Made by a program: the position numbers and the translations under genes | From: Limimaricola litoreus | GTDB lineage: Bacteria > Pseudomonadota > Alphaproteobacteria > Rhodobacterales > Rhodobacteraceae | Direction of reading: 5' to 3' | DNA length: 64,000 nt | Assembly (NCBI RefSeq): GCF_024159025.1 | Contig: NZ_JAMYXC010000049.1 | Coordinates: 16,296-80,295 of the forward strand | Notes under the pieces: model-generated | Told to the model about the DNA's origin: nothing | Seen by the model: only the letters and a program-made list of their open reading frames with translations | Database searches by the model: none | Shown here: positions 18,121-26,700 of the stretch, piece by piece | Position numbering within the stretch: position 1 is the first letter of the stretch | How the letters are laid out: the number at the start of each line of letters is the position of its first letter

Positions 18121-19680
18121 TCAATGCCAGCATTCCGGCAGCTCGGCCTTTCGGCGGGCCACGTGATCCGAGATCGCCTCCGCGGTCCCGGGATCGATCG
18201 GCGGCGCCTCGTGCTCTGCCAACAGCCGCTTCCAGCGCGCGTTGGCGCGGGTCGCGGCGTCCAGCCCGCCATCCTCATCCCAGCTCTCCCAATTGTGGTT
18301 GTCGGCCAGATCCGAGTCCCAGAAGGCGGTCTCATAATGCCGCATGGTATGGGCACAGCCGAAGAAATGGCTGCCCGGCCCGACCTCTCGGAAAGCGTCG
18401 AGCGCCAGCGCCTCGTCGGAGGTGTCGATACCGCCGAGATAGCTGTGCAGCGCACCGAGAAAATCGCAGTCGAGCACGAATTTCTCGTAGCTCATCGACA
18501 GCAGCCCATCGAGAAACCCTGCCGCATGCAGCACGAAATTGGCACCGCAATTCGCCGCCGCCATCATCGAGACGATGCTCTCCTGCATCGCCTGCGCATC
18601 GGGCAGCTTGGAGGTGGTGAAGCTGCCCGAACAGCGCAGCGGCAGACCGGCGTGCCGGGCGAGCTGGCCGACGACCAGCGAGCCGAGCGCGGGCTCGGGC
18701 GTGCCGAAGGTGGGCGACCCGCTGCGCAGCGCCATCGAGGAAAGGAAGTTGCCATAGACCACCGGCGCACCGGGCCGCACCAGTTGCGCAAGCGCGCAGC
18801 CCGCCAGCGTCTCGGCATGGGCCTGCGCGATGGCCCCGGCATTTGTGACCGGTCCCATCGCGCCTCCCAAGATGAAGGGGACGCAGACTACCCCCTGCCC
18901 CGCGGCGGCATAGGCGCGTAACGCCCCAGTCATCGTGCCGTCCCATACGAGCGGCGAATTCACGTTGACGTTGCCCATAATCACGCAGTGGGTGTCGAGA
19001 AAACCGGGCGCGAAGGCCAGCCGCGCCAGTTCGACCGAATCCTCGGCCCGTTTCTCGGTGGTCACGGCGCCGAGAAACGGGCGATCCGAAAGCGTCAGAT
19101 GCGCTGCGACCATGTCGAGATGACGATGGCTGACTGGAATGTCGGTCGGCTCGCAAACCACGCCGCCGGAGTGGTGCATCCATGGGCAGGACTGGGCAAG
19201 GCGCACGAAGTCGCGGAAATCGGCGATGGTGCCGTAGCGCCGCCCCCGGTCGAGATCCATCACGAAGGGCGAGCCGTAAGCCGGGGCGAAAACGACGCCG
19301 TCGCCGCCGATCTCCACGTCATTGGCCGGATTGCGGGCATGCTGGATGAAGCGCGAGGGCGCGGTCGAAAGCACTTCCGCGAGCAGCCCCTTGGGGAAGC
19401 GCACGCGCAGCCCGTCGATCTCTGCCCCGGCCCGACGCCAGAGCCGCAGCGCCTCCTCATCGTCGCGAAACTCGATGCCGATCTCGGCGAGAATGCGGTC
19501 AGAAGTGGCCTCGATGCGCGTGAGACCCTCCTCGTCCAGCACAGCGTGCACGGGGGTCTTGCGCCGGATGAAGGGCGGCCCGGCCACCACCGTGCGGAGC
19601 CTCATCTCGCGCCGCGCGGCGCGCCCGCCGCTGCGACGGCGCCTTAGGCGCTCGGAATCGGCTTCGACGGAATGAGTCAT
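18121..19680 (-). CDS. MttB-family (trimethylamine methyltransferase-like) protein, non-pyrrolysine type
   Basis: A 519-residue TIM-barrel methyltransferase of the MttB superfamily, which moves methyl groups from quaternary or tertiary amines to a corrinoid protein or other acceptor. Family segments include GSPFVMDLDRGRRYGT and PFILGGAMGPVTNAGAIAQAHAE, with a long C-terminal region. There is no in-frame TAG, so no pyrrolysine is used. GGGAGG precedes the ATG at 19680. No corrinoid protein or activator is nearby. The next gene in the transcript is a demethylase-type flavoenzyme. Confidence 0.87.
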   Translation of the reverse strand: MTHSVEADSERLRRRRSGGRAARREMRLRTVVAGPPFIRRKTPVHAVLDEEGLTRIEATSDRILAEIGIEFRDDEEALRLWRRAGAEIDGLRVRFPKGLLAEVLSTAPSRFIQHARNPANDVEIGGDGVVFAPAYGSPFVMDLDRGRRYGTIADFRDFVRLAQSCPWMHHSGGVVCEPTDIPVSHRHLDMVAAHLTLSDRPFLGAVTTEKRAEDSVELARLAFAPGFLDTHCVIMGNVNVNSPLVWDGTMTGALRAYAAAGQGVVCVPFILGGAMGPVTNAGAIAQAHAETLAGCALAQLVRPGAPVVYGNFLSSMALRSGSPTFGTPEPALGSLVVGQLARHAGLPLRCSGSFTTSKLPDAQAMQESIVSMMAAANCGANFVLHAAGFLDGLLSMSYEKFVLDCDFLGALHSYLGGIDTSDEALALDAFREVGPGSHFFGCAHTMRHYETAFWDSDLADNHNWESWDEDGGLDAATRANARWKRLLAEHEAPPIDPGTAEAISDHVARRKAELPECWH

Positions 19681-20041
19681 CCATACCTCCCTCGCTGCCC
19701 CTCCAGCCCATCGCATCGGTAGCCGACCTGTCCGCCGAGAAACCGACATGGTTTCGTCGTTTCCGGACTATCGGCGCGGGAAAATGCCGACCGGCGCGCC
19801 GAGCATGCCTGCGAAGACCGAGGGTGCCCCGGGCGCACCTGTCGATGTGCTGAGGCCCGCGCGAGGTCAAACGCGCGCCGCGCCGCGATCCGGGCGAACG
19901 GATGCGGATCAGGATGGAGGACCCGAGCCGGGGTTTGGGCCCCTACTCCGTCAAGGCCGAAGACGTCTCCGGGGGGCCTGCCGCCCCATGTCGCCGCGTC
20001 TTTCGACATGGGGCGACCCCGCGGATTGCCGCGGATTGCGA
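19681..20041. other. Intergenic region with a strong hairpin
   Basis: No gene is supported here. The MttB promoter should lie near the left end. A perfect 12-base inverted repeat CGCCCCATGTCG/CGACATGGGGCG (19982-19993 and 20004-20015) with a 10-base loop lies 27 bases beyond the stop of the truncated dehydrogenase fragment. It has no T tract on the minus strand, so it could be a factor-independent stop of weak type, an mRNA-end stabiliser or a protein site. A short tandem CGCGGATTGC repeat (about 20021-20040) adjoins it. Confidence 0.5.
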
Positions 20042-20645
20042 TCAGCCCGCGACCTCGATCCCGATCTTGCCCATATGCGCCTTTTCGAGGAACGCCTCCA
20101 GCGCCGCGCGTAGCTCGCGAAGCTTGTAGCTCTCTGCCAGGACGGGCCGGATCTCGCCCCGCTCGATATAGCCTACCAGATCGGTGAAGACCTTCGGTGC
20201 CTGCCGGGTGCTTCCGATCAGCGTCAGGTCCTTGAGATAAAGCGTACGCAGGTCGAGCTCGACGATCGGCCCTGCGATCGCACCGGAGGTCACGTATCGG
20301 CCGCGCACCGCCAGCGCCTCGAGCAGCGCGGGCCAGCGCGGGCCGCCGACGAGGTCGAGCACGACGTCGAAGGCGATCTCGGGCAGCGCGTCATCGCGGT
20401 TCAGAGCGGCGTCTGCGCCCAAGGCCTTGAGGTCATCCGCCTTGGCCGGGCTCGTGACCGCCGTGACATGCGCACCGCGCCGCTTGGCGAGCTGCACCGC
20501 CGCCGAGCCGACTCCGCCGGAGGCACCGGTGATCAGCACCCGCTCGGCCCCGAGGCGCACGCGCTGGATCATGCCCTCGGCGGCCGTGAAGGCGCAGGGG
20601 AAGGAGGCAAGCTCCACATCCGAAAGCGGCCTGTCGATGTCTTCG
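20042..20645 (-). pseudogene. C-terminal part of a zinc-type alcohol dehydrogenase
   Basis: About 190-200 codons matching only the Rossmann domain and C-terminus of a medium-chain dehydrogenase. It begins around LSDVELASFPC, then VLITGASGGVGSAAVQLAKRRGA. The whole N-terminal GroES-like domain (about 120-150 residues) is absent. Upstream of about 20645 the plus strand carries the end of a different gene, so a rearrangement has joined two fragments. An internal ATG at 20617 exists, but a working enzyme is unlikely. Confidence 0.75.
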
Positions 20646-20743
20646 AGCTCGCCGAGGACCAGGAGCGCTTCGCCTGGATGACCATCATCTATGACACCGC
20701 GCCTCTGAGGGCCGACTTCGAGGCCTCCCGGAAGCGAGTCTAA
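20645..20743 (+). pseudogene. 3' fragment of an unidentified gene
   Basis: About 32 codons ending at a TAA (20741-20743) with natural-looking protein sequence (RFAWMTIIYDTAPLRADFEA). A strong hairpin follows 12 bases later, as expected at the end of a transcription unit. The 5' part is missing at the junction with the dehydrogenase fragment. The family is not recognised. Confidence 0.4.
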
Positions 20744-20754
20744 GCTCTACCATC

Positions 20755-20794
20755 GAAGCGGTCGTTCGTGTTGCGCGCAGCGAACGGCCGCTTC
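20755..20794. terminator. Hairpin, probable transcription terminator or dispersed intergenic repeat
   Basis: Arms GAAGCGGTCGTTCG (20755-20768) and CGAACGGCCGCTTC (20781-20794) pair at 13 of 14 positions plus one wobble, with a 12-base loop. The T tract is poor. It follows the gene fragment ending at 20743. Similar GC-rich hairpins recur between genes in roseobacters. Confidence 0.5.
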
Positions 20795-20877
20795 TTGGCC
20801 AAATTCATGGGGTCAGCTCACTGCCCTTGGCTGCGCCTCATAAGTCTGTCCGATCCCGCGGTTTAGCCTTCTCAAGC

Positions 20878-21954
20878 CTAGTTCAGAAGCTTGTTGTATT
20901 TCTTTACGAACAGGTCTTCGCCCTTCATCTTGCGCGTCAGGAGATCACCTGCCGTGAACAGGCCGAGAAAGGAATTGCCGCGCTTCGGGCCGAGCGGCAC
21001 GAGGATCGGGGCCTTGGGGCCCCATGGCTTGTAGGGCTTCATCTCCTCTGGAGATTTGCCTGCCAGAAGTCCCTTCAGCATCGTCTTGAGCCACGGCATC
21101 TGGCGGCTCGTCGCGACGATGGTCATGCCGTCGCCCGCGTCGGCCAGGTCTCCGGCGGCAAAGACATTGGGCAGCGACGACGGGCGCAGCCACGGGTCCA
21201 CCTTGATACGGTTCGCAGTGCTCTTTTGCGCGCCCGGCAGGCCGTCGATCAACTCGGAGCTGGCGCGCGAGCCCAAGGCGGGAAAGATTAGGTCGAAGTC
21301 CTGTTCCGCCCCGTCCGACAGCGTCAGGCGACCGGCGTAGGGTTCGGTCGTGCTTTGAAGGTTCTCGGCCCTTTTCCCGAGTATAAGGGTCACGCCTGCG
21401 TCGCGCAGCTTTTTGGCCAGTGCCGTGCCGAGCTTCTCCGGCATGGTGGGAAACAGCCGGGCGGTATCCGAGATCAGCGTGATCTCCTTGTTCGGCATGG
21501 CATGGGCGATCTCGCCCGCCAGCTCGGTGCCGACGGCCCCCGCTCCGACGATGCCGATCCTCCGTGCCGCCTTGAGCTGGTCGTAAATGCGCCGATTGGC
21601 CTGCCGCAATCCCTCGATGTCGGAGCCGACGGGCTCGAAGGGCTTGGCATTGGACGAGCCGGTAGCGACGACGATGTAGTCGGCTTCGACCCGCTGGCCG
21701 TCGTCCAGCGTCACGCCGTTCGCATCGATGCCGCTTGCGCGGGCGTGCAGGACGCGGCCGTTCTTCAGCAGGCGGTCATAGGGAATCAAGGCCCGGTCGA
21801 GCAGCGATGGATCGACGACGGCGCGGATCGTCGCGGGCGCATGAACGAAATGGCTGCGCGGTTCGATCAGGGTGACGTCGGCGGTGTCGTCGAGCGATTT
21901 GGCAAGCTCGGCACCGATATAGCCGCCGCCGACGATGGCGATGCGTTTGGACAT
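20878..21954 (-). CDS. FAD-dependent NAD(P)H oxidoreductase (AIFM2/NDH-2-like)
   Basis: A 358-residue two-dinucleotide-fold flavoenzyme. The FAD loop is IAIVGGGYIGAELAK (residues 4-18), the NAD loop RIGIVGAGAVGTELAGEI (about 135-152), and the second FAD motif NVFAAGDLAD (about 275). It probably moves electrons from NAD(P)H to a quinone or other acceptor at the membrane face. The start at 21954 is the Met just before SKRIAIVG. It lies 77 bases downstream of the pirin gene on the same strand, likely one transcript. Confidence 0.87.
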   Translation of the reverse strand: MSKRIAIVGGGYIGAELAKSLDDTADVTLIEPRSHFVHAPATIRAVVDPSLLDRALIPYDRLLKNGRVLHARASGIDANGVTLDDGQRVEADYIVVATGSSNAKPFEPVGSDIEGLRQANRRIYDQLKAARRIGIVGAGAVGTELAGEIAHAMPNKEITLISDTARLFPTMPEKLGTALAKKLRDAGVTLILGKRAENLQSTTEPYAGRLTLSDGAEQDFDLIFPALGSRASSELIDGLPGAQKSTANRIKVDPWLRPSSLPNVFAAGDLADAGDGMTIVATSRQMPWLKTMLKGLLAGKSPEEMKPYKPWGPKAPILVPLGPKRGNSFLGLFTAGDLLTRKMKGEDLFVKKYNKLLN

Positions 21955-22030
21955 GGGGATGTTTCCTTGTCTGGTGCCCGGGCGGCGGAGGATCCGCAAC
22001 GCAGGACGCAGTTCTGGTCGGTGGGCGGCC

Positions 22031-22912
22031 TCAGGCGGTCTCGGAGGGATAGGTGATGCGCCCGAATTTGCCAGCGCGGAATTCGCGGAAGCCCTCGGTC
22101 AGCTCGGCTTCGGTGTTCATCACGAAGGGGCCGCGCATTGCTACCGGCTCGTTGATTGGCGCACCGCCGAACAACAGGAGGTCGAGCGGCTCGGCAGCCG
22201 GGTTGGTGATCTCGATCTGCGAGCCGTCTTTGCCCAGCACGAAGGTTCGTTGAGCAACAACCTGGGTTCCGCTCACGATGCCGCCTTGTCCGGGCAGGAA
22301 GCCCGCGACGGGCAAGCCATCGGGCAGTGTCACATGCGCCGAGCCTATGGGCTCGATGCGGACATGCCATATGAACTCATTCGCAAAGGTCGGGATTGGC
22401 GAGGCGGTCCCCTCGTATCCGCCCAGAAGCACCTTGAGATGAGCCTGGCCGCCCGGCAGCGGCACGACTGGCAGGTCCTCGGTCGGAACGGGCCTGTATT
22501 CGGCGGGCTCCGCCTTGTTGCGCGCGGGCAGGTTTATCCAGAACTGAAAGCTGTGCAGTCGGCCACCTTGGGTCCGCAGGTCTGCGGATATCATCTCGTC
22601 ATGCACGATACCGTTGCCTGCCTTCATCCACTGCACGCCGCCCGCGGTGATGGTGCCATGCCCGCCGCTGCTGTCGGCATGGGTCAGCGCGCCTTCTAGG
22701 ACATAGGAGAAGGTGGCGATGCCGCGGTGCGGATGCGCGAACGACCCGTCGGGATCGGGGATCTCGCCCGGTGCAATGTCCTTCGGCGGCATGTGGTCCA
22801 GTAACATGATCGGCCCCACGAACTGCATCGCATCGTCGGGGACGGCTCGGGCGATGGTAAAGGGCCCGATCTGGTCGGGCTGGACGTCGTGCTGTGATGT
22901 GACCTGTCTCAT
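22031..22912 (-). CDS. Pirin family protein
   Basis: A 293-residue bicupin. The N-terminal metal site is visible: HPHRGIATFSYVLEG contributes two His and a later HDE (GNGIVHDEM) completes the set. The C-terminal pirin domain ends with PFVMNTEAELTEGFREFRAGKFG. Bacterial pirins include quercetin dioxygenases and redox regulators; the role here is unknown. It is divergent from the LysR gene at 23018 with an AT-rich 105-base gap, and is followed by an NAD(P)H flavoenzyme. Confidence 0.92.
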   Translation of the reverse strand: MRQVTSQHDVQPDQIGPFTIARAVPDDAMQFVGPIMLLDHMPPKDIAPGEIPDPDGSFAHPHRGIATFSYVLEGALTHADSSGGHGTITAGGVQWMKAGNGIVHDEMISADLRTQGGRLHSFQFWINLPARNKAEPAEYRPVPTEDLPVVPLPGGQAHLKVLLGGYEGTASPIPTFANEFIWHVRIEPIGSAHVTLPDGLPVAGFLPGQGGIVSGTQVVAQRTFVLGKDGSQIEITNPAAEPLDLLLFGGAPINEPVAMRGPFVMNTEAELTEGFREFRAGKFGRITYPSETA

Positions 22913-22955
22913 CGGGTAACTCCGGTTGCTGAACCAGAGGTAAGCGTCGAAGTGT

Positions 22956-22977
22956 TGAATTGAAATTTATGTATTCA
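22956..22977. promoter_or_regulatory. Possible LysR site between pirin and LysR genes
   Basis: An AT-rich imperfect palindrome TGAAT-N12-ATTCA (22956-22960 and 22973-22977) lies in the short divergent gap. It resembles the T-N11-A boxes bound by LysR regulators. Function inferred from position and symmetry only. Confidence 0.4.
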
Positions 22978-23017
22978 CCGCATCTATATCAGAATCTCTT
23001 ATCAAGAGGAGGCGCGG

Positions 23018-23902
23018 ATGAAGCTGGATCAACTGAAGGTGCTGCGCGCCGTGGTCGAAACCGGAACGGTCAAATCGGCAGCCGAGAGCCTCAATCGCAC
23101 CCAGCCCGCCGTGAGCCAGGCCCTGAAGGCGTTGGAGTTTCAGACCGGGACCGAGCTTTTCGATCGCTCGGGCTACAGGCTCGAACTGACGGCGGTGGGT
23201 CGGCGGGTCTACCTGCAATCCCTGCGGGTTCTGGCCGAGGCCGAGGATCTGACCCAGCTCATCCGCCATTTCGAGAAAGGGCAGGAAGAAACCGTCACCA
23301 TCGCCATCGACGCCGCGGCGGATCCGAACCTCATGACGCCCGTGTTGGCCGGGCTTCAAACCCGCTTTCCCGACACCCGTGTCATTCTGCGCGCGGAGGT
23401 TCTGTCCGGCGCGATCGAGGCCGTGCGGTCCGGGGCAGCGGCGCTCGCCATGGCCCCGGCGATCCCGGTCATGCTGGAGGAGGAAGGCTTCGACTACAGG
23501 CCCCTGAATGGATCAGTGATGCGCAACGTCGCCGCGCCGTCGCTCCTCGATGCCATGAACGCCCCCCGCACGCTGGCCGATCTTCGGCGGTTCCATCAGG
23601 TGATCGCGCGGGACAGCGGCCAGGCCTCTGGCCTGTTCGACCGCGAGCTTGGCGTCCAGAAAGGACAGAGGCGGTGGTATGTCAGCGACCTGCACATGAA
23701 GAAGCAACTGCTGGTGGCAGGGCTGGGCTGGGGCCGCCTGCCGGAGCATTTGATCGCCGAGGAGTTGGCGCAAGACCGACTGCGGGACATCGTCCTGCCC
23801 CATACCCATCTCAGCTTCGAGATCGAGGTCTTCGTCTTTCGCCAGCGCAGGTCGGCCATAGGGCCCGTGGCCACTCATCTGTGGGACGCGTTTGCTCATT
23901 GA
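23018..23902 (+). CDS. LysR-family transcriptional regulator
   Basis: A 294-residue regulator with a standard N-terminal helix-turn-helix (GTVKSAAESLNRTQPAVSQALK, residues about 16-37) and effector domain. GAGGAGG lies eight bases before the ATG. It is divergent from the pirin gene, which it probably controls. Its end is 12 bases from the convergent TetR gene. Confidence 0.92.
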   Translation: MKLDQLKVLRAVVETGTVKSAAESLNRTQPAVSQALKALEFQTGTELFDRSGYRLELTAVGRRVYLQSLRVLAEAEDLTQLIRHFEKGQEETVTIAIDAAADPNLMTPVLAGLQTRFPDTRVILRAEVLSGAIEAVRSGAAALAMAPAIPVMLEEEGFDYRPLNGSVMRNVAAPSLLDAMNAPRTLADLRRFHQVIARDSGQASGLFDRELGVQKGQRRWYVSDLHMKKQLLVAGLGWGRLPEHLIAEELAQDRLRDIVLPHTHLSFEIEVFVFRQRRSAIGPVATHLWDAFAH

Positions 23903-23914
23903 GGCAGGACGCGG

Positions 23915-24511
23915 TCAGCCCTCTGAGCTGTAGTGAGCGAGGAACATGTCGACGCAGTCAGCGATGACAGCATCCGGATCGACCTCGGCCTTCGCGCCCA
24001 TCAGGAACTGCGGCCAGACCAGAAAGTGCTTCACCATCGACAGCAGCTGGCCCGAGGCGAAGCCGGGCTCGGCCTTTCGCAGCGCGCCCGTCTGCATCGC
24101 CTCACCGATCAGCCCCGAGATCGGGCCGTCCTGCATCGCGGCCTTGGCAAAGAAAGCCTGCGCCAGCTCCTGATCGCGCAGCAGTTCCGACATGACCAGC
24201 CGGTTCAGGGCCAGATAGTGCTCGCCGGTCAGATGGCCGACGTAATCCCGCACCGCCGCGATCAGCTGATCGCGCAGCGGCGCGTCGGGCCGATAGCGCA
24301 GCTTCGGCACGGCCGCGATCTCTTCGAGAAGGATCTCGGTGATCGCGGCGAACAGCAGCTCCTTGCTTTCGAAATGCTTGTAGAGCGTGCGCTTGGACAC
24401 CTCGGCCAGTTCCGCGATCCGGTTCACCCGTGCGGCTGGAAAGCCCTGCTCGCGGAACTCCTGAATTGCCGCCCCCAGAATATCTTTTCGTTTCTTCTCA
24501 GCCAGTTTCAT
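23915..24511 (-). CDS. TetR-family transcriptional repressor
   Basis: A 198-residue repressor. The N-terminal helix-turn-helix is FPAARVNRIAELAEVSKRTLYKHF (core residues 24-47), followed by an all-helical ligand domain. The start is the Met of MKLAEKKRK. Two near-identical palindromes (24534-24553, 24574-24593) lie between it and the divergent SDR gene, so it very likely represses itself and the SDR. The inducer is unknown. Confidence 0.93.
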   Translation of the reverse strand: MKLAEKKRKDILGAAIQEFREQGFPAARVNRIAELAEVSKRTLYKHFESKELLFAAITEILLEEIAAVPKLRYRPDAPLRDQLIAAVRDYVGHLTGEHYLALNRLVMSELLRDQELAQAFFAKAAMQDGPISGLIGEAMQTGALRKAEPGFASGQLLSMVKHFLVWPQFLMGAKAEVDPDAVIADCVDMFLAHYSSEG

Positions 24512-24533
24512 CGATCCCGCCGTGCCGCAATTT

Positions 24534-24553
24534 TGTAAACACAGGGGTTTACA
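24534..24553. promoter_or_regulatory. TetR operator, site 1
   Basis: A 20-base palindrome TGTAAAC-N6-GTTTACA with perfect 7-base arms, 23 bases upstream of the TetR start. It shares both arms exactly with site 2. Confidence 0.8.
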
Positions 24554-24573
24554 CCGCCCGCCCTTGCCCCCTA

Positions 24574-24593
24574 TGTAAACACCACGGTTTACA
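24574..24593. promoter_or_regulatory. TetR operator, site 2
   Basis: The second TGTAAAC-N6-GTTTACA palindrome, 40 bases centre to centre from site 1 (about four helical turns) and 34 bases before the SDR start. The same-face spacing suits cooperative binding by two dimers. Confidence 0.8.
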
Positions 24594-24626
24594 AACGCAA
24601 GCGCTGCGGCGCCGGAGGGCACCACG

Positions 24627-25577
24627 ATGAAAGACACCCAATTCGGACCGAAGGGCTGGACGCCCCAACGCCTCGGCAATCTATCCGGCAAGACCTACGT
24701 CATCACCGGCGCCAACGCGGGCGCGGGCTTCCAGGCTGCGCGCATCCTTCTGGGCAAGGGCGCGGAAGTGGTGATGCTGAACCGCAGCGCCGAGAAATCC
24801 GCCGCCGCCGTGAAGGAGCTGAAACAGGAATTCGGCCCGACCGCGCCCGTGCGCTTTATCCGCATGGACCTCGCGGAGCAGGCCTCCGTCCGCAGGGCCG
24901 CCGAAGAGGTATTGAAGACCACCCCGCGCATCGACGCGCTGATCTGCAACGCCGCCATCGCGCAGGTGCCGACGCGCAAGCTGACCCCCGACGGTTTCGA
25001 AAGCCAGCTCGGCACCAACCACTACGGTCACTTCACCCTGTGCGGGATGCTGTTCGACCGCATCGAGGAAGCGAAGGGCCGGATCGTGGTCGTCGCCAGC
25101 CTCGGCTATAACATGGGGCTCAAGACGATCCGCTTCGACGACATGAACTGGAACGAGGGCTATGGCGCGAACACCGCCTATTCCCAGAGCAAGCTGGCGC
25201 AGATGATGTTCGCTTATGAGCTTCAGGACCGGGTCAAGGCGGCCGGCCGGAATGTCGAGGTCTATGTCTGCCACCCCGGCTCGTCCGCGACCTCGCTGAT
25301 CTCGACCAGCGGCAGCCGGACGATGCGCCTCGTCTGGTGGCTGATGACCAAGACGCCGATGGTCCAGACCGCCGAGCAGGGCGCCTACCCGGAGGTGATG
25401 TGCGCCACCGAAGAGGGCCTGACCGAGCAGCGTGCGCTCTATGGCCCCACCGGGACCAGGGAGTTCGTCGGCCCTGTCGGCCGCGGCACGCTGAACGCCC
25501 ATGCTCACGACAAGCCGGTCATGGTCAGGCTCTGGGAGCGGTCCGAGAGGGACACCGGGTTCAGCTGGAGCCTGTGA
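24627..25577 (+). CDS. Short-chain dehydrogenase (protochlorophyllide reductase/retinol dehydrogenase-like)
   Basis: A 316-residue SDR with cofactor loop TYVITGANAGAGFQAA (residues 22-37), CNAA near residue 110 and catalytic YSQSK near 185. The N-terminus (GPKGWTPQRLGNLSGK) is the extended type seen in retinol dehydrogenase-like SDRs. It is divergent from TetR, with two operators in the gap, and is the presumed regulated target. Substrate unknown. Confidence 0.9.
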   Translation: MKDTQFGPKGWTPQRLGNLSGKTYVITGANAGAGFQAARILLGKGAEVVMLNRSAEKSAAAVKELKQEFGPTAPVRFIRMDLAEQASVRRAAEEVLKTTPRIDALICNAAIAQVPTRKLTPDGFESQLGTNHYGHFTLCGMLFDRIEEAKGRIVVVASLGYNMGLKTIRFDDMNWNEGYGANTAYSQSKLAQMMFAYELQDRVKAAGRNVEVYVCHPGSSATSLISTSGSRTMRLVWWLMTKTPMVQTAEQGAYPEVMCATEEGLTEQRALYGPTGTREFVGPVGRGTLNAHAHDKPVMVRLWERSERDTGFSWSL

Positions 25578-25681
25578 GGGCCTCATAGTCCTGCCGAGGC
25601 AGAGTAAGCCGGGCCCGGGTAGATCGGCCCGTCGCACCGCCCCTCCGATCCCGGACACTATAACTGATAAGGGCCGAAAAC

Positions 25682-26185
25682 GTGGACATCGTGAAAACAG
25701 CAACTGACTGGACGAGAGCCGAAATACTCTCCGCCGCCTTCTTCATCCTGTTTGGCCTGTCTTTCCTCTTGGCGAGCTTGGGCTTCTGGCAACTTGGCAG
25801 GATCGACATGGCGAGGGCCTATGTCGTCCCCATGCTGGTGGCGGGCACGCTGATCCTGATCATCGGGCTCGGCCTGTTCTTTCCGAGCCAGGCACGGCTC
25901 ACGAGCTTCCCGGCGGCCTACGCCACCGATGCCGCCGGCTTCATCGCGGAGGAGATCGCGCGTGCCGACAGAGTGCTGAACGAATACCGGATCGCGGTAT
26001 TCAAGGTTATCCCGCTGGTCGTCGCCGTCTGCGCGCTGGCGATACCGTTCTTCGAGGCCCCGATCTGGCGGGCGAGCCTGATCACGACCGTTGCCATGAT
26101 GGCGGTCATCCTGGTGGTCGATACCAATGCCAACGCACGGTTGGAAGGCTATCGTGAGCAACTTGCCTTGGCCGACAAGACCTAA
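25682..26185 (+). CDS. Four-helix membrane protein of unknown function
   Basis: A 167-residue protein with two hydrophobic helix pairs (residues about 18-35, 48-66, 105-122 and 130-147) separated by a charged cytoplasmic or periplasmic stretch. It starts at a GTG (25682) with AAGGG upstream. No family recognised. It stands alone between the SDR gene and the interrupted DUF6629-like gene. Confidence 0.7.
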   Translation: MDIVKTATDWTRAEILSAAFFILFGLSFLLASLGFWQLGRIDMARAYVVPMLVAGTLILIIGLGLFFPSQARLTSFPAAYATDAAGFIAEEIARADRVLNEYRIAVFKVIPLVVAVCALAIPFFEAPIWRASLITTVAMMAVILVVDTNANARLEGYREQLALADKT

Positions 26186-26494
26186 CTGTTCGCGATGTTA
26201 CGCAGACGTCTACTGCACGTGCAGCAAAAGGCTGCTCTCCGCCGCCTCTCTACGGGGGCACTGCAAATGGCTCAGTCATGCCGCTCAACAGGGCTCAATT
26301 GCTCAACCGAATGCAACCCTTCTGCCCTCTTGTTGTATCTGTTCGTAACTCTGGCTCAGCCATGAAGACGGAACGGACCCGCATATCACCGGTCCAACCA
26401 GGTAGGAGGCTTTTGACTCAGCTCAAGGCGCAGGAAACAGCTCGGAGGCATGCTTGGATATTCCTTGCGTCCAGTGACATCAGAGGCTTCAGAA
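26186..26494. other. Intergenic region, no gene seen
   Basis: About 310 bases of lower GC than the flanks. It holds a 12-base palindrome CTGCACGTGCAG (26213-26224) of possible regulatory use. No ORF with coding character was found. Confidence 0.5.
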
Positions 26495-26648
26495 ATGTGC
26501 TTCTCCGCGACAGCGAGTTTCGTTCTCGCAAGCGCGCTGGTGCCTGCCGGGATCTACACGATCGCAATCGCTCGATGTTCCGATAGAGCATGGCTGGCCT
26601 TCGCGGCGTTTCCGCTGGCCTTCGGCCTTCAGCAAGCCCTGAAAGGTC
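26495..26648 (+). pseudogene. 5' part of a DUF6629-like membrane protein gene, split by IS256
   Basis: Encodes the N-terminus MCFSATASFVLASALV... ending FGLQQAL, a pattern of DUF6629-type proteins (start MCFSA). The reading frame enters the IS256 element at 26649. Removing the element and one copy of the 8-base repeat rejoins it exactly with the 3' part (QQALEGLVWHG), giving an ancestral protein of about 235 residues with several membrane helices. Function unknown. Confidence 0.7.
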
Positions 26649-26700
26649 GGGAGTGTCCTGAACTTTGTGTATCCGGGCCGGTCCATGCGGTTTGGGATAC

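Noticed and set aside
18121..19680. Pyrrolysine (TAG) readthrough in the MttB gene
   Set aside because: No in-frame TAG occurs; the gene is of the non-pyrrolysine type.
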